This document shows positions 24,535-36,466 of a stretch of DNA of 64,000 nt, piece after piece (position 1 is the stretch's first letter; the number at the start of each line of letters is the position of its first letter). Source of the DNA: Linum tenue (Eukaryota > Streptophyta > Magnoliopsida > Malpighiales > Linaceae). Under the pieces are notes generated by a model that did no database searches, was not told the DNA's origin, and was given only the letters and a program-made list of their open reading frames with translations. The position numbers and the translations under genes were made by a program. The stretch spans positions 5,548,937 to 5,612,936 of the forward strand of contig CAMGYJ010000009.1 of assembly GCA_946122785.1 (NCBI GenBank), written 5' to 3'.

Positions 24535-25375
24535 AATAGCTAGGTATTTGATTCAAAACAGTCAAAATTGGGATTTTACCTAAAATCAAAAATTGAGGTA
24601 AAATCGAATTGTAAAATTGTAGGATTTTAAGTTCCATTTAGAAACTAACATATAATCATATTAATAAGGTAAGTCATTTCATAACACAAAGACACATAAC
24701 ATTTAAAATGATAATTCTCAAGATTAATGTTCCAAAATTATCATTTTAATTGTTTTTAATGCATAACTCAAAATAATTCAAGAGGAAAGGATAGAGATCA
24801 TGGGGCTTAGCTCTTGTTTTTCATGTTGTGTCTAGGTAGTTTAACTCAAATTATTACTTCGGCCCGGTTAATTTCAACATCATTTGCTAATCATGATTTA
24901 AAACTAAGAATAAAAGAACTCCAATAGAATAATTAATGCTAGTTGTGGATAAAAATATAATCATTAGTTGTTAATAATGATGTTAATTTTTACGTACGTA
25001 CAATATTAGGACAACTATTTTACCGATGAGTTCAACCGTACGAAGGGAAAGGGATTGAACGAGCCCTAATTTGATTATTTTTTATCTTTTCAAATGTTTT
25101 TTAATAGAAAAAATATCTAAGAAGATGCCCATCATTGTCCTTTCTGCCGAAGCAGTTCCGCTTTTTTTAAATTTGCTCAAACCTCCCATTTTGTTCTCAT
25201 ACGATTTAAATCCCGATTTTGGTTCGATTTTACGATTTTAATCCCAATTTTAAACGATTTTAAGGTCCACCAATTTTATAGTAAAATCAAGATCGGAATC
25301 CCTAAGTAAAATCTTAAAATCCTACGATTTTACGATCAAAATCTTGATTTTGACTACTTTGTTTTGATCAGTAGT
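24535..25375. repeat. AT-rich inverted-repeat region, possible decayed DNA element
   Basis: Sequence at 24550-24635 (AAAACAGTCAAAATTGGGAT and onward to TAGGATTTTAAG) recurs inverted at about 25290-25370. I could not define clean termini or a target duplication, and the AAAATC-rich composition inflates the similarity. Confidence 0.3.
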
Positions 25376-25487
25376 CCTAATAATGGGCAGGACCATTTTT
25401 GTGCCTCTTGTGTTGTTCATGAAGGGATCAGACGGATGCTATAGCTAGCTAGGGCTTTGACTTGATCCTTATCATTGTAGGATCTGT

Positions 25488-25512
25488 CCCCCCCCCCCCC
25501 CCCCCCCCCCCC
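25488..25512. repeat. Poly-C tract of 25 bases
   Basis: An uninterrupted C homopolymer. A shorter C-run lies near 56210-56223. Homopolymers this long are often miscounted in assemblies. Confidence 0.8.
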
Positions 25513-27166
25513 TGAGTTTCCTACCCAGCAAAACCACGAGGATTAACAGAGTGTGGCATTATTATTTGTCTGTCTTCCTAGTTCCTAAGTTTCAGCTCAT
25601 TGCACACAAATCCTGACTTGATGCCAAGTATCTGATTGAGTAAATTTTATAACTTGTTGGTTAATAAACCCTTCTGGTCCAAGTGACTTTCAATGTGTAG
25701 AAAAATGGATTAGTGGGTTGTAGAGAGAGAGAGGGAGAGGGAGAGGGAGAGAGAGTAAAAAGAAGATTCCTGAGAAAAAGGGTCCAAACAGAAAGGTGGT
25801 GGGCAATTCTTGTTGAGGCAAACACCAAGCAAGCACAAGCAAGTGCTGTGCTGTGGTGGTAGTCTTGTGTCTCTGACAAACTGCCTCTCTTCTTTCTTTC
25901 TTTCTTTCTCCCTTCTCTTGCCTCGTGAAACAGCTTTTCTATTTTGCTTACCACACAGTGGTGTCTTTTGTCCCATGTGAAGAACCATCATTCTCAAACC
26001 TTCACCATACTGATGAAAAAGGAATATTAATCCGTAAAGGAATTTTAGCGCATGTCTTTGAGCTACTTGTCATGGGAATCTCTGCTCTCCTCTCCTCTCC
26101 TCTGCTGCCCTGCCTACCCTATTGCTTCTTACTTTTATTGGCAAGCCAGGAAATCACACTTGCATGGTTTGCCTTTTTCTGCTTACTGTTCAGAAAGGAG
26201 CAAACTCCTTTTGAGTTGGGAGCCGGGGAGAGATCACCAATGGCAGATTGGTCTTCCTTCCTTCACTCCCCTGTTTGTCATATCTCATAGTATGCTTCTA
26301 ATGGCGAAAACTGAAACTTCCCACATACCAAAACCAAAGCAGATAAACAACAGAGCACCTCATTGGTTCTTTCACTAAGCTCTCTTCAGAGGAATGCTTA
26401 CAAGGGTGAGAATAAATGTGGGCGGTTGAGAGAGTGATAAAGATTTTCTTTTCTTCGGGTTTTTTGTTTTTTTTGTTTTTACCTTTCTCTTTTCTCTTCT
26501 CTTGTTTTTTCTTGGAGAAGAATCGTATACTCATCCAAGCACTTGCAGACAAATCCGTTTCAGGAACAGCAGAAAAAAGAACCACAGCACAGCACAACAA
26601 AGCACGCCCTCTCCCTCTCTCCCTCTCTCTCCCTCACTCTGCTTTTTGACGTGAATTCAAGCCCAAAAAGAATCTAAAGAACAAGAAGAAAAAGGGGGAA
26701 AGATATGTTAAAGTCCATCTCTATATATCTCCCCCTTCAAATCTTCACCATCACTCTCTTTCAGTTTGCAAGTGCTCTTAGAGAAACAAGAAGAAGAACA
26801 ACAACAACAACATCACATCCCCACACACGCATCATTCACACACCCTTGGTGCAGGTCGTGCGTTGTGGGTTTCTTGTTTCCTTCCCTATTCGTGCTTTGT
26901 CCCCCCTACTACGTGCCAAATTGGCCAACTCAAAAGCTGGCCGAAAGGCAGATCAAGAGAGTCTTCCAAGCTCAGCTCAACTTGAGAGTACCGAGTATTG
27001 GCCCTCAAGCCAAACCCGCCCTTTCTTTCATCTTCTTCCACCTCTTTATTTACTCATCACTAGCCATTCTCAAAACCTCACATAGCATTCTCCAAAAGAA
27101 AAGGTTTGAACTTTCTGGTTTGCTTCAATAAGGTTGGTTAGGTGGTCATGGTGATGGTGGTAAGTT
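25513..27166 (+). promoter_or_regulatory. Pyrimidine-rich upstream and leader region of MIR160
   Basis: No protein gene is recognisable. A GA/CT microsatellite lies at about 25721-25755 and long CT-rich tracts run through 26080-26640. A TATATAT stretch at about 26723-26729 is followed by transcript-like leader sequence. The most economical reading is promoter plus 5' part of the MIR160 primary transcript. The start site cannot be fixed by eye. Confidence 0.4.
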
Positions 27167-27270
27167 GTGGGCGTGCCTGGCTCCCTGTATGCCATTTGCA
27201 AGAGCTCATCAACACAGTTTTGGTGGGGCTTGGTGGATGGCGTGCGAGGAGCCATGCATGCTTCTGCCAC
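27167..27270 (+). ncRNA. MIR160: miR160 precursor hairpin
   Basis: The 21-nt stretch 27174-27194 (starting TGCCTGGCTCCC, ending TATGCCA) is identical to the conserved plant miR160 as I know it. The 3' arm at 27240-27260 (GCGTGCGAGGAGCC...) matches the form of miR160*. Pairing miRNA position i with star position 20-i gives 14 Watson-Crick pairs, 3 G-U wobbles and 2 mismatches over 19 positions, with 2-nt 3' overhangs on both strands, as expected of a DCL1 product. The loop is about 45 nt and the lower stem extends with GTGG/CCAC. miR160 guides cleavage of ARF10/16/17-type auxin response factor mRNAs. Orientation is plus because the miRNA is on the 5' arm, as is usual for MIR160. Confidence 0.95.
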
Positions 27271-27994
27271 CCAATATCAACTTGCCATCTTCCCTTCCTC
27301 ATATTGAATCTCTGTGCTTCTTTTTAGGTTGCAAAACTTAGAATGTTGCCATTCTCGCAGCAGCAGCAGCAGCACTATGGCCCTGGAAGTGAAAGGGCTG
27401 CCTGCTGCTATTCATTCAGATATAGTTTTCAAGTTCAGAACTTGGGCTCCCACTACTTGGTTTTTGCTCTTAACCTTTTCTCCCCCTTTTCAACTACTAT
27501 GTATATCGCACTTTCCTTCGAGTTTTACAAGGGATGTCTCCTTCAAAGTTCTGTTTTTTTTTTCCAACTTTTGATTGGTCAGTTTTAGAATCATGGTAGG
27601 ACCTATAAAAGATTAGATCTTCTTCCTCCCTGTCTGCAGCTCCTATATTCATGGCAAAGAAAGCGTTTTTAATGGCTAGGGCCATTTTATTTATTTAGCA
27701 AATGACAGTTTTTTTACACATCTGAAAGAATGCAATCATCATTCTATAACTTGTATGCTTCTTGTTAGGACTTAAGGAAGCCAAAAAAACCTGTCCCCTA
27801 TTTGCCCACTTGCTTAAACATGTTATATATGTGCAAAGATTGTAACAAAAACTCACAAGTCAAAAATGTGCAGTACTTTGCAGGCTTGTGGTGGTTGAGC
27901 TCCTTGAAGAACTAGTCTGAGATGTGTACCGTTTGTGCAATCTAATCCCCATTAGATCACTAAGGTGCCCAGGTTCAGAAATCTCGTAACTAGC
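27271..27994. other. Downstream part of MIR160 transcript and intergenic DNA
   Basis: A short frame at 27343-27588 begins with a CAG repeat (27357-27374) but resembles no family. It is probably non-coding sequence of the primary microRNA transcript. Further sequence to the kinase pseudogene is AT-rich. Confidence 0.35.
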
Positions 27995-29303
<1,309 letters not shown>

Positions 29304-29639
29304 CTTCTTCGCCTGGAAATACAAATACAGTCGAACAGTTGAATTGAGCTCTGAAAACGAAGAACATCAAGCAAAAAGAAGTATCAGTAACTGGGAATGG
29401 AACCGCATAATTTTCTCACCAATTCTGGTGGTGGGTTGTAGTTCTGGAGAGAAGAAGCCACTCAAGCGGCACAATTTCAGCTTCATAGCATATCCACAAT
29501 TGCTGCACATTTATTTATGCCATAAGTCTCTATGGAAACAAAATTCTCCTGCATAAAGATTTGCTTAAATGCCAAGGAGGAACTGGACTGGAATCCTTGA
29601 GGTTACAGAGAAGGAAGGACGAGGACGAGGACGAGGACG
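29304..29639. other. Intergenic, with a GGACGA microsatellite
   Basis: No gene seen, although the missing first exon of the kinase could lie here. A (GGACGA)n run of about four units sits at 29617-29640. Confidence 0.35.
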
Positions 29640-30605
29640 ACTCTCTCGGGTTGGGTCGGGTTTTGTCAAATCCAAACTTATGGGTTTATCCGTAAAAAAA
29701 AATTAGAATAAAACCCACTAGGTTTGAAATTCTCAAACCCAACCCAATCTGTTAGGTATCCGGGGCATAGAGGTGGACATCCGGTTCGGTAAACCCGAAC
29801 CGGATCGGACCGAAACCGAACTCAACTGAACCGAACCCGAATTCGGAAGGAAAAACCCAATACTTCGGAAACCAGAGTGATGGCAATGGGGCGGGGCGGG
29901 GTGGGTACCTCAATTCCCATGCCCCGCCCCACGCTACTACGGGTCGGGGCGGGTAAAACCCGCGCGGGTACTGGGCGGGGCCGGTCGACCCACTCTTACA
30001 TGTTGTTAAAAAAAATACAAGTAAAATTTTACTTTTTACAACAAAACGTAGGGAAAAACACTTTAAGAATGAAAAATATTGATAATAGAATGGATAATTG
30101 AGCCTAACAAGTTGAAAGATCGACTCTAACTAGTTGAAGAAAAATTAAAATAGGAGAAATATGTATAGATATTGTAAGAAATTGAGATAAAATGAGTCTA
30201 GAACAGGGCGGGGCGGGGCAGGGCGGGGGCGGAAGTAGATACCCATGCCCTGCCCCACGCTACTGCGGGTCGGGTAATACCCGCCCCATCGCGGGTCAGG
30301 TCGGGTAATACCCGCGGGGCGGATTGAAATTGCCATTACTTAGCCAGGGTCTACCCAACCGAAACCGAATTCTGAATTTCGAACCGACCAACCGAACTTA
30401 CCCAAATTCTAAGCCCACAACCCCAAGCCCACACAAGCCCAAGCCCAAGCCCGCTACATCTATTTACCCATTTCACTAGTCAATCCTAGCCCACCCAAAC
30501 CTCACAACAATCAAAAGTGGAGGGATGAAGCTTACCCGTGTTGACCGGATTGGGTCGAATACAATACTCGTGGGTTCGGGTTTTGTTGTTATCCATATCT
30601 CTAGG
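29640..30605. repeat. Nested GC-rich hAT-like repeats
   Basis: The outer layer (29640-29765 and 30530-30605) matches the interior left part and right end of the complete element at 45970-46645. Inside is a stretch starting AGAGGTGGACATCCGGTTCG (29768) rich in CCGAACCG, which resumes at about 30345. Within that is a third unit bounded by AGTGATGGCAAT (about 29876) and ATTGCCATTACT (about 30339). No coding sequence. Confidence 0.55.
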
Positions 30606-31160
30606 TACTTGAGGTCCATTACTTGACTCCTTCAACTTTAGAAGTTTTCTTTTTATAGAACTTTAGAAGTTTTCAATTGGGTAATGACTATTTATTAGCC
30701 AAACCTTTTTCGGATTCTTTTTTATTAGCCAAACCTATCGAAATACTAATAATTAGCCAAATGTTAACTTCCCGTTAACAATTTTGTTATTTATATTGAT
30801 TTGGCAACATGATACTGACTTGGAAGATACACATGAAGGTCAACATTCTAAAATTTTAGTATTTTAACTAAGAAAATAGTTACAAAATTATTAACGAGAA
30901 CGTAAAATGGCTAATATTTTGATGCATTACGAAACATTTGGTTAATTTATAGCATTTTAATAGGTTTGGATAATATAAAAAAATCTAAAAAAGGTTTAGA
31001 CAAAAAATAGACATTACCATTTCAATTTCGTGTTTGTTTATTGAAACTTGTTAGAAAGCTAGGTTGGGGTCCGACGCCTGCGGGGAAAATTGGAATGTTT
31101 ATATACTAGGAGGTATATGAGAATGATTGGCAAATGGTAAATGGCAATAACACTTTTATT
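30606..31160. other. AT-rich intergenic DNA
   Basis: Contains tandem-like variants of TTATTAGCCAAACCT near 30690-30740 and inverted variants near 30850-31010. No gene. Confidence 0.35.
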
Positions 31161-31164
31161 TTAT

Positions 31165-34060
31165 AGACAGTCGATGATTTTAGTAGAGCAACTTGGGTAT
31201 ATCTCTTGAAATTTAATTCAGATGCAGGTCGGTACATTCGTGCATTTTGTGAGCAGGCTAAAACTCAGTTTCACAGTCCAGTTCATCGTATACAAGCATC
31301 CAATGTGTCTGAATTTTAGTTTACTGCGATGCTGGATTACTATGAGGTTAATGGAATCATTTTACAGACGTCTTGCACCGATACTCCTCAACAAAATGGT
31401 GTAGTCGAGCGAAAGTATCGTTCTTTACTTGAGACAGCGCGTGCTCTGCATTTTCAGGCTTATCTGCCGGTGCGTTTTGGAGGGGATGTGTGCTGACGGC
31501 GACTTACCTACTAAATCGTCGACCAGTCAAGGCCATCAATAATCAAACCCCTTATGAAATGTTGTTACATCAACCTCCATCGCTTGATAATGTCCAGGTG
31601 TTTTTTTTTTTTTTTTTTGTGGAGATGCTCAACTGGTTATCAAGCACGCTATGGCAAAGAACGCTTCTCATTCTCGAGCAGGGGCTGTCTTGGAGGAAGT
31701 TCACTCTTTTTTCTCCTTTTTTGAGTCAGTGTCGTGTCTTTTTGCTCCTCGGAGCTTTAACAGAGCTGCCCATGTAGTGGCTAATCAGGCTCTCTCATCG
31801 GGAATCCGCTTGCTTACGGATTACCGTCCTTTCTTGGAATCTTCTTGTACCTGAGTCGAGTCTTTGTCCCATGCCCTCTGGGCTTGCCTTGGAAAAAAAA
31901 GATCTCCTGGTGTTTGGGTGTCTAGCTTATGCGAAAGATGCCCATCACGGACTGGATAAATTTGCTGAACGAGGGCGTCCTTGCATGTTCATTGGGTACC
32001 CAACATTGCCAATGGGCTACCGAATTTATGATACACATACACGTAAGATTTATACGTCCCACTGATGTAGTCTTCATTGAAAATGTCTATCCTTATGCTC
32101 CATCTTCGCCTAGTCCTCGTCAGCCACCCATGGACCACATGCAACTCACGTATGCAAGTGATGATGAGGTGGAAAGTGATGAGCAGCGGGAGCCCCATAT
32201 TGTTTTTCCGGTCGTTGTTGGGTCTTCAACACACTCAGTTGACAATCAGGCACACCAGGACAAGACGATGGTGACATAGGATGCGACGTTTTCCTCTCCC
32301 TCTCCTGCGCAGGTTATTCGTTGCAACTATCGAGTGCAGCAGGTTTCCACCCGCCTCGCAGGCTATGATGTTGACTTGCCCCCTTTCGTTGCTTCACACA
32401 TCCACTATCCCATGTATTCACAAGTAACATAACATCATTTTCATCCTACTCACTATGCTTTAATTGCAGCTATTATCAAGGACTGTGAACCTTAGTATTT
32501 TTATCAAGCAATTCGAGATGAACGATGTTGTGCAGCTATGCAACGTGAGTTTGATGCTCTCTTTGCCAATCATACGTGGGATTTGGTTTATTTGCCTGAG
32601 GTATGCATGCTATTGGTTCCAAGTGGGGTTACAAGATAAAATATTACACGGATGTCACCATTGAACGGTTCAAGGCGTGTATTGTTTCCCAAGGGTTTAC
32701 TCTACATGAGGGGATTGATTTCCACAATAAGTTTGCTGCGGTGGACAAGTTAGTTATTGTAAAATGTCTTCTAGCAGTTGCGGCTCAACGTAACTTGACT
32801 TTGGAGCAACTCGATGTTAACAGTGCTTTTCTGCATGGCGATCTTGACGAGGAAGTGTATATGAAGCTACCACAGAGATTTGGTCAACCAGGTGATAATC
32901 GTGTGTGTCAACTTTGCAAGTCTTTGTATGAAGTTCGACAAGCCTCACGAAACTGGTACAACAAATTCACTAGCGCACTACTTCATATGGGCTTTGCTAA
33001 TTCCCATGTCGATCACTCCTTGTTCATGTATCGCACGAGGTCGTTTTTGTGGCAACATCGATTTATGTGGATGACATTGGAATGGGTGAAAATGGTCGTG
33101 CTTTTATTGACCGTGTCAAGCTGTTTGTACATTCACGGTTCGACATTAAGGACTTGGGGCCATTGAAGTACTTTCTGGGCATTGAAGTTGCTCGTTCTTA
33201 TGAGGGTCTCGTGCTTAGTCAAAGCAAGTACGCGTTGGACATTTTTTTCTAATGCGGGTTTCACAAGTGCTCGGACTAGTCAGTTTCCCATGGAACAAAA
33301 TCATCAGCTGACGAAGTCGCTTCCTGATTTGGATCCTGCTATTGATGTCTCTGCCTATCATCGCTGGTTGGCCGGTTGATGTACCTCACTGTCATGCGTC
33401 CCGATATCGTCAATGTTGTCAACATTCTTAGTTAATCGACGACAGCTCCTACTTCGGATCATTTGGAGATAGCCCAATGCTTGTTGCATTATTTAAAATG
33501 GGCGCCTGGTCAAGGCCTTTTTCTTCCCACCATAGGTTTCGTTAGACTCGACTGCTTTTTGTGATGCTGACTGGGGAGGGTGCTTATGCACTCGACGGTC
33601 TACGACAAGCTACTTTATTATCTTAGGCTCGACACCCATCTCTTGGCGCACCAAGAAGCAGATGTGGTGGCTCAATCATCAGCCAAGGCTGAATATCAAG
33701 CGATGGCAACCACTGTGAGTTGTTATGGATTCGATGGTTACTACGCGAGCTTCTGTTTCCTCAGTCTGGCCCTACTGTACTGTACTGCAACAACCATGCG
33801 ACACTTCATATAGCGGCTAATTCCATCTTTCATGAGCGGACGAAGCACATCGAGATGGATTGCTACTTCGTTTGCGAGATGGTTGTGTCTCGTGACATTG
33901 CTCCGTCCAAAGTCCACACTCTGGAGCAGTTGGTAGATATCTTCACCAAGGCGTTAGGGGCCAACCAGTTCCATTCCTTGCTTTCCAAGCTGGGCATTCG
34001 TGATCTTCACGCCACAGATCGAGGGGGATTATTGTGATACTTCCATAGTATACAGATGCT
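31165..34060 (+). mobile_element. Broken Ty1/Copia retrotransposon (element II)
   Basis: Only the pol part from mid-integrase onward survives. Integrase runs at 31165-31590 (VDDFSRATW start, Q-Q-NG-VVERK motif) and resumes at 31915. Reverse transcriptase is at about 32464-33250, with YVDD at 33064-33075. RNase H and the C-terminus end near 34036, followed by a purine-rich GAGGGGGATT and a TGATACTTCC that may start the 3' LTR. Gag, protease and the 5' LTR are missing. Stops and frameshifts occur throughout, for example before YVDD near 33045. Its sequence differs clearly from elements I and III, so it belongs to another Copia lineage. Confidence 0.8.
31604..31904 (+). mobile_element. 5'-truncated LINE fragment inserted in Copia element II
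   Basis: The copia integrase frame is interrupted by about 300 bp whose plus-strand frame (31651-31854) reads as the end of a plant LINE RNase H domain (FAPRSFNRAAHVVANQAL). The insert ends in GG plus eight A's, a poly-A tail, and is bracketed by TCC(A/T)GGTGTTT at 31593-31603 and 31905-31915, an 11-bp target duplication with one difference. A T-run of about 18 follows the left duplication. These are hallmarks of a target-primed reverse-transcription insertion. Confidence 0.7.
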
Positions 34061-34541
34061 TATGTAATTTTCCCTTTAAGTCTTTTAGTTTTTGGCTTAA
34101 CCCTACGGCTGTTGGAGGGTCTTTCTATGTCTCTTGTACTCTTGGTTGCGGTAACGTGTGAAAGTGCATCAAAGGTGAATAATAATACTCTGAAAGCTCC
34201 TTATGGAGTTTTCCGTGAAGTAGTCTCGTTCTTCACAGAACGGGTGAAACCACATGAACCTGAGTGTCCTTTTCTTTGTGGTTTATCTAGTTTTACATTG
34301 ACAAAAATCGATTAATAGTAATTATTTTTTGTTAGTGGGTAACCACTAACCAAATTACCGATTGACCGACCAACTATCATCCTACCCATATTTAGGGTTA
34401 CAATAGTATAATTCAATTTTTCAAATACATGGAATTCGAACATAGGCAATTTAGACAAATCACCCGATAAAAACAAAGAGTGGAGAAATTCCCTAAGCCT
34501 AGTGCTTAGAGGTAGGCGCATTAACAAGGAGAATAATTGTT
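34061..34541. other. Between Copia elements II and III
   Basis: The first part is likely the 3' LTR remnant of element II. The remainder is AT-rich and was, before element III arrived, the DNA directly upstream of the RING-ligase gene now at 42136. No gene seen. Confidence 0.35.
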
Positions 34542-34546
34542 AATAT

Positions 34547-34813
34547 TATTATGTAAATATTTATATTTGGATGACCAATGACCTACCACATTAGATGCTC
34601 ACTTGGGAGTTACATGTAACTCCCATTCCTATATTATTATCTCTAATTCATATGCATTGATGTAATGGTTACCAAAGGGTGCCTATAAATAGAGCACACT
34701 ATTGTATCACAAATGGTGTATGAATAAGAAGAATTATTCCCCTCACTTCTCTTGTGTCTTTCCTCCTCCAATCTTCTCTTATAGTTGCTTACATTTCCAC
34801 TAGCTTTATAACA
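34547..34813 (+). repeat. 5' LTR of Copia element III
   Basis: 267 bp with TATAAATA at 34684-34691 as the presumed promoter. Identical by eye to the 3' LTR outside the MITE. Confidence 0.93.
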
Positions 34814-35145
34814 CGTTATCAGCACGAGACTCTTCCTTTTGAAAAGGTTAAATCCATATTTGTTCTGCTCAAGGTATGTCAATTCTCCCAAATTGTTTCT
34901 TTTATTGTCCTATTTCAATTTACATAATTTCCTTTATTAATCAACACATGAAATCTTTGTTTGAGAATGCAAAGGTATAATTTCCTTCTTAATATATTAT
35001 TTTATTTGTGAAATTCGAATTTATTTATATATTTGTAAAAATATCAAATTGATATATCATGGGTCACATAAGTTGTTTGTCTTGATAGTAATCTATATTT
35101 ATTTATTGAATTTTAACTTTAATTTGTGTATATTTTTATGATAGT

Positions 35146-36207
35146 ATGTCGAATCTTTCAAAGCTTGAGTTTGTGGCTCTTGATGTCACTGGAAAGAATT
35201 ACCTATCATGGGTGCTAGATGCTGAAATTCATTTAGCTGCCAACGGTCTTGGAGACACGATTAAAGAGGGCAATGAAGCATCAGATCAAGACAAAGCTAA
35301 AGCAATGATCTTTCTTCGACATCACCTCCACGAGGGATTGAAGAATGAGTATCTTACGATCAAAGATCCACTTGTTTTGTGGACTAATTTGAAGGAGCGG
35401 TATGACCACCAAAAAACTGTGATTCTTCCTAAGGCTCGTTATGATTGGATGCATTTGAGGTTACAAGATTTTAAATCTGTGAGTGATTATAATTCAGAGC
35501 TATTCAAAATAACCTCACAACTACTGTTATGTGGAGAAAATATTACTGATGAAGATATGTTGGAAAAAACATTCTCCACTTTTCATGCATCCAATGTGCT
35601 CCTGCAGCAGCAATACCGTGAGAAAGGTTTCAAGAAATATTCTGAGCTGATTTCTTGTCTCCTTGTTGCTGAACAAAATAATGAGCTCCTAATGAAAAAT
35701 CACCAATCTCGTCCTACTGGTGCCGCCCCATTCCCAGAAGCGAATGCGGCGACGTTCACCCAATATCCTTATGGGCAAAGACATGGACGCGGACATGGAC
35801 GAGGACGTGGGCGTGGTCATGCTCGAGGCCGTGGCCGTGGCCGAGATCTTGGTCGTGGTAATGGCCGTGGTGAAAGTTCCAAAGGCTCATTTTTCCTCAG
35901 AAGTGGAAAAAATGATGGTAGAAGAAGCAAGGAACAAAGTGTTCATGGTAACAAACACGTCGAAAATGTGTGTTACCGTTGTGGTGGAAAAGGTCATTGG
36001 TCTCGTACCTGTCGTACGCCAAAACACTTGGTTAACCTCTACCAAGAATCATTGAAAGGGAAGAAGATAGAAACCAATTGTATTTTTGAGGAAGATGATC
36101 CAGGAAAAGACTATAATGATGCTACTCATCTAGATGTGTCAGACTTCTTTGCCCACCCTGAAGGAAAAATAGATCACCTGATTGGTGATGGAAATGTTCG
36201 CAAGTGA
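35146..36207 (+). CDS. Copia element III Gag
   Basis: A complete 353-residue frame. The N-terminal two thirds is a UBN2/Gag-like helical region (LSWVLDAEIHLAANGLGDTI, then a VLWTNLKERYDHQKT block and YNSELFKITSQLLLCG). A low-complexity Gly/Arg/His-rich segment follows (about residues 208-245; GHGRGRGRG repeats). A CX2CX4HX4C zinc knuckle (CYRCGGKGHWSRTC, about 276-289) ends the recognisable part. The protein would form virus-like particles and package element RNA in the cytoplasm. The stop codon at 36205 is followed by a 262-nt spacer with splice-like ends before pol; see the separate spacer entry. Confidence 0.9.
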   Translation: MSNLSKLEFVALDVTGKNYLSWVLDAEIHLAANGLGDTIKEGNEASDQDKAKAMIFLRHHLHEGLKNEYLTIKDPLVLWTNLKERYDHQKTVILPKARYDWMHLRLQDFKSVSDYNSELFKITSQLLLCGENITDEDMLEKTFSTFHASNVLLQQQYREKGFKKYSELISCLLVAEQNNELLMKNHQSRPTGAAPFPEANAATFTQYPYGQRHGRGHGRGRGRGHARGRGRGRDLGRGNGRGESSKGSFFLRSGKNDGRRSKEQSVHGNKHVENVCYRCGGKGHWSRTCRTPKHLVNLYQESLKGKKIETNCIFEEDDPGKDYNDATHLDVSDFFAHPEGKIDHLIGDGNVRK

Positions 36208-36465
36208 AAAACTTAGCATTTTCATTTGAAATTTCTATTTCGTTGTCGCTTTGTTCACAAGTGAAAAATGTAGGTTTCCCATTTGAAATTTCACCTTCTT
36301 TGTCGTTTTCCTTAAGTGTGTTTTTCCTATTAATTTGTCAGTTTAATATAATTTCTCTTTATAATCCTTATGTGGTTAAATTTCATCCATTATAATCATG
36401 TCATTATTTTTATATTTATTTGGAGATATTTTCTTATATTGATTTACTTTCTATCTTTTGTGAAG
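36204..36465 (+). other. Intron-like spacer between gag and pol of element III
   Basis: Starts GTGAAA one base before the gag stop and ends in a T-rich tract plus TTTTGTGAAG just before the pol ATG. It is strongly AT-rich. Removing it would place gag and pol in one frame. Retention would give Gag alone. Two imperfect copies of a segment of about 50 bp (from about 36197 and 36256) lie inside. Splicing is inferred, not shown. Confidence 0.5.
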
Positions 36466-36466
36466 A

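Noticed and set aside
26845..26860. Stretch resembling miR168 (CTTGGTGCAGGTCG)
   Set aside because: Only about 14 bases match and no complementary star arm is found within a few hundred bases. Chance similarity is more likely.
25925..27131. Several 85-126-residue plus-strand frames
   Set aside because: They are driven by CT-rich tracts, overlap in different frames and match no family. They lie in the presumed MIR160 promoter and leader.
27343..27588. 81-residue frame starting with a Gln repeat
   Set aside because: Beyond the CAG run there is no conserved domain, and it lies directly downstream of the miR160 hairpin in probable non-coding transcript.
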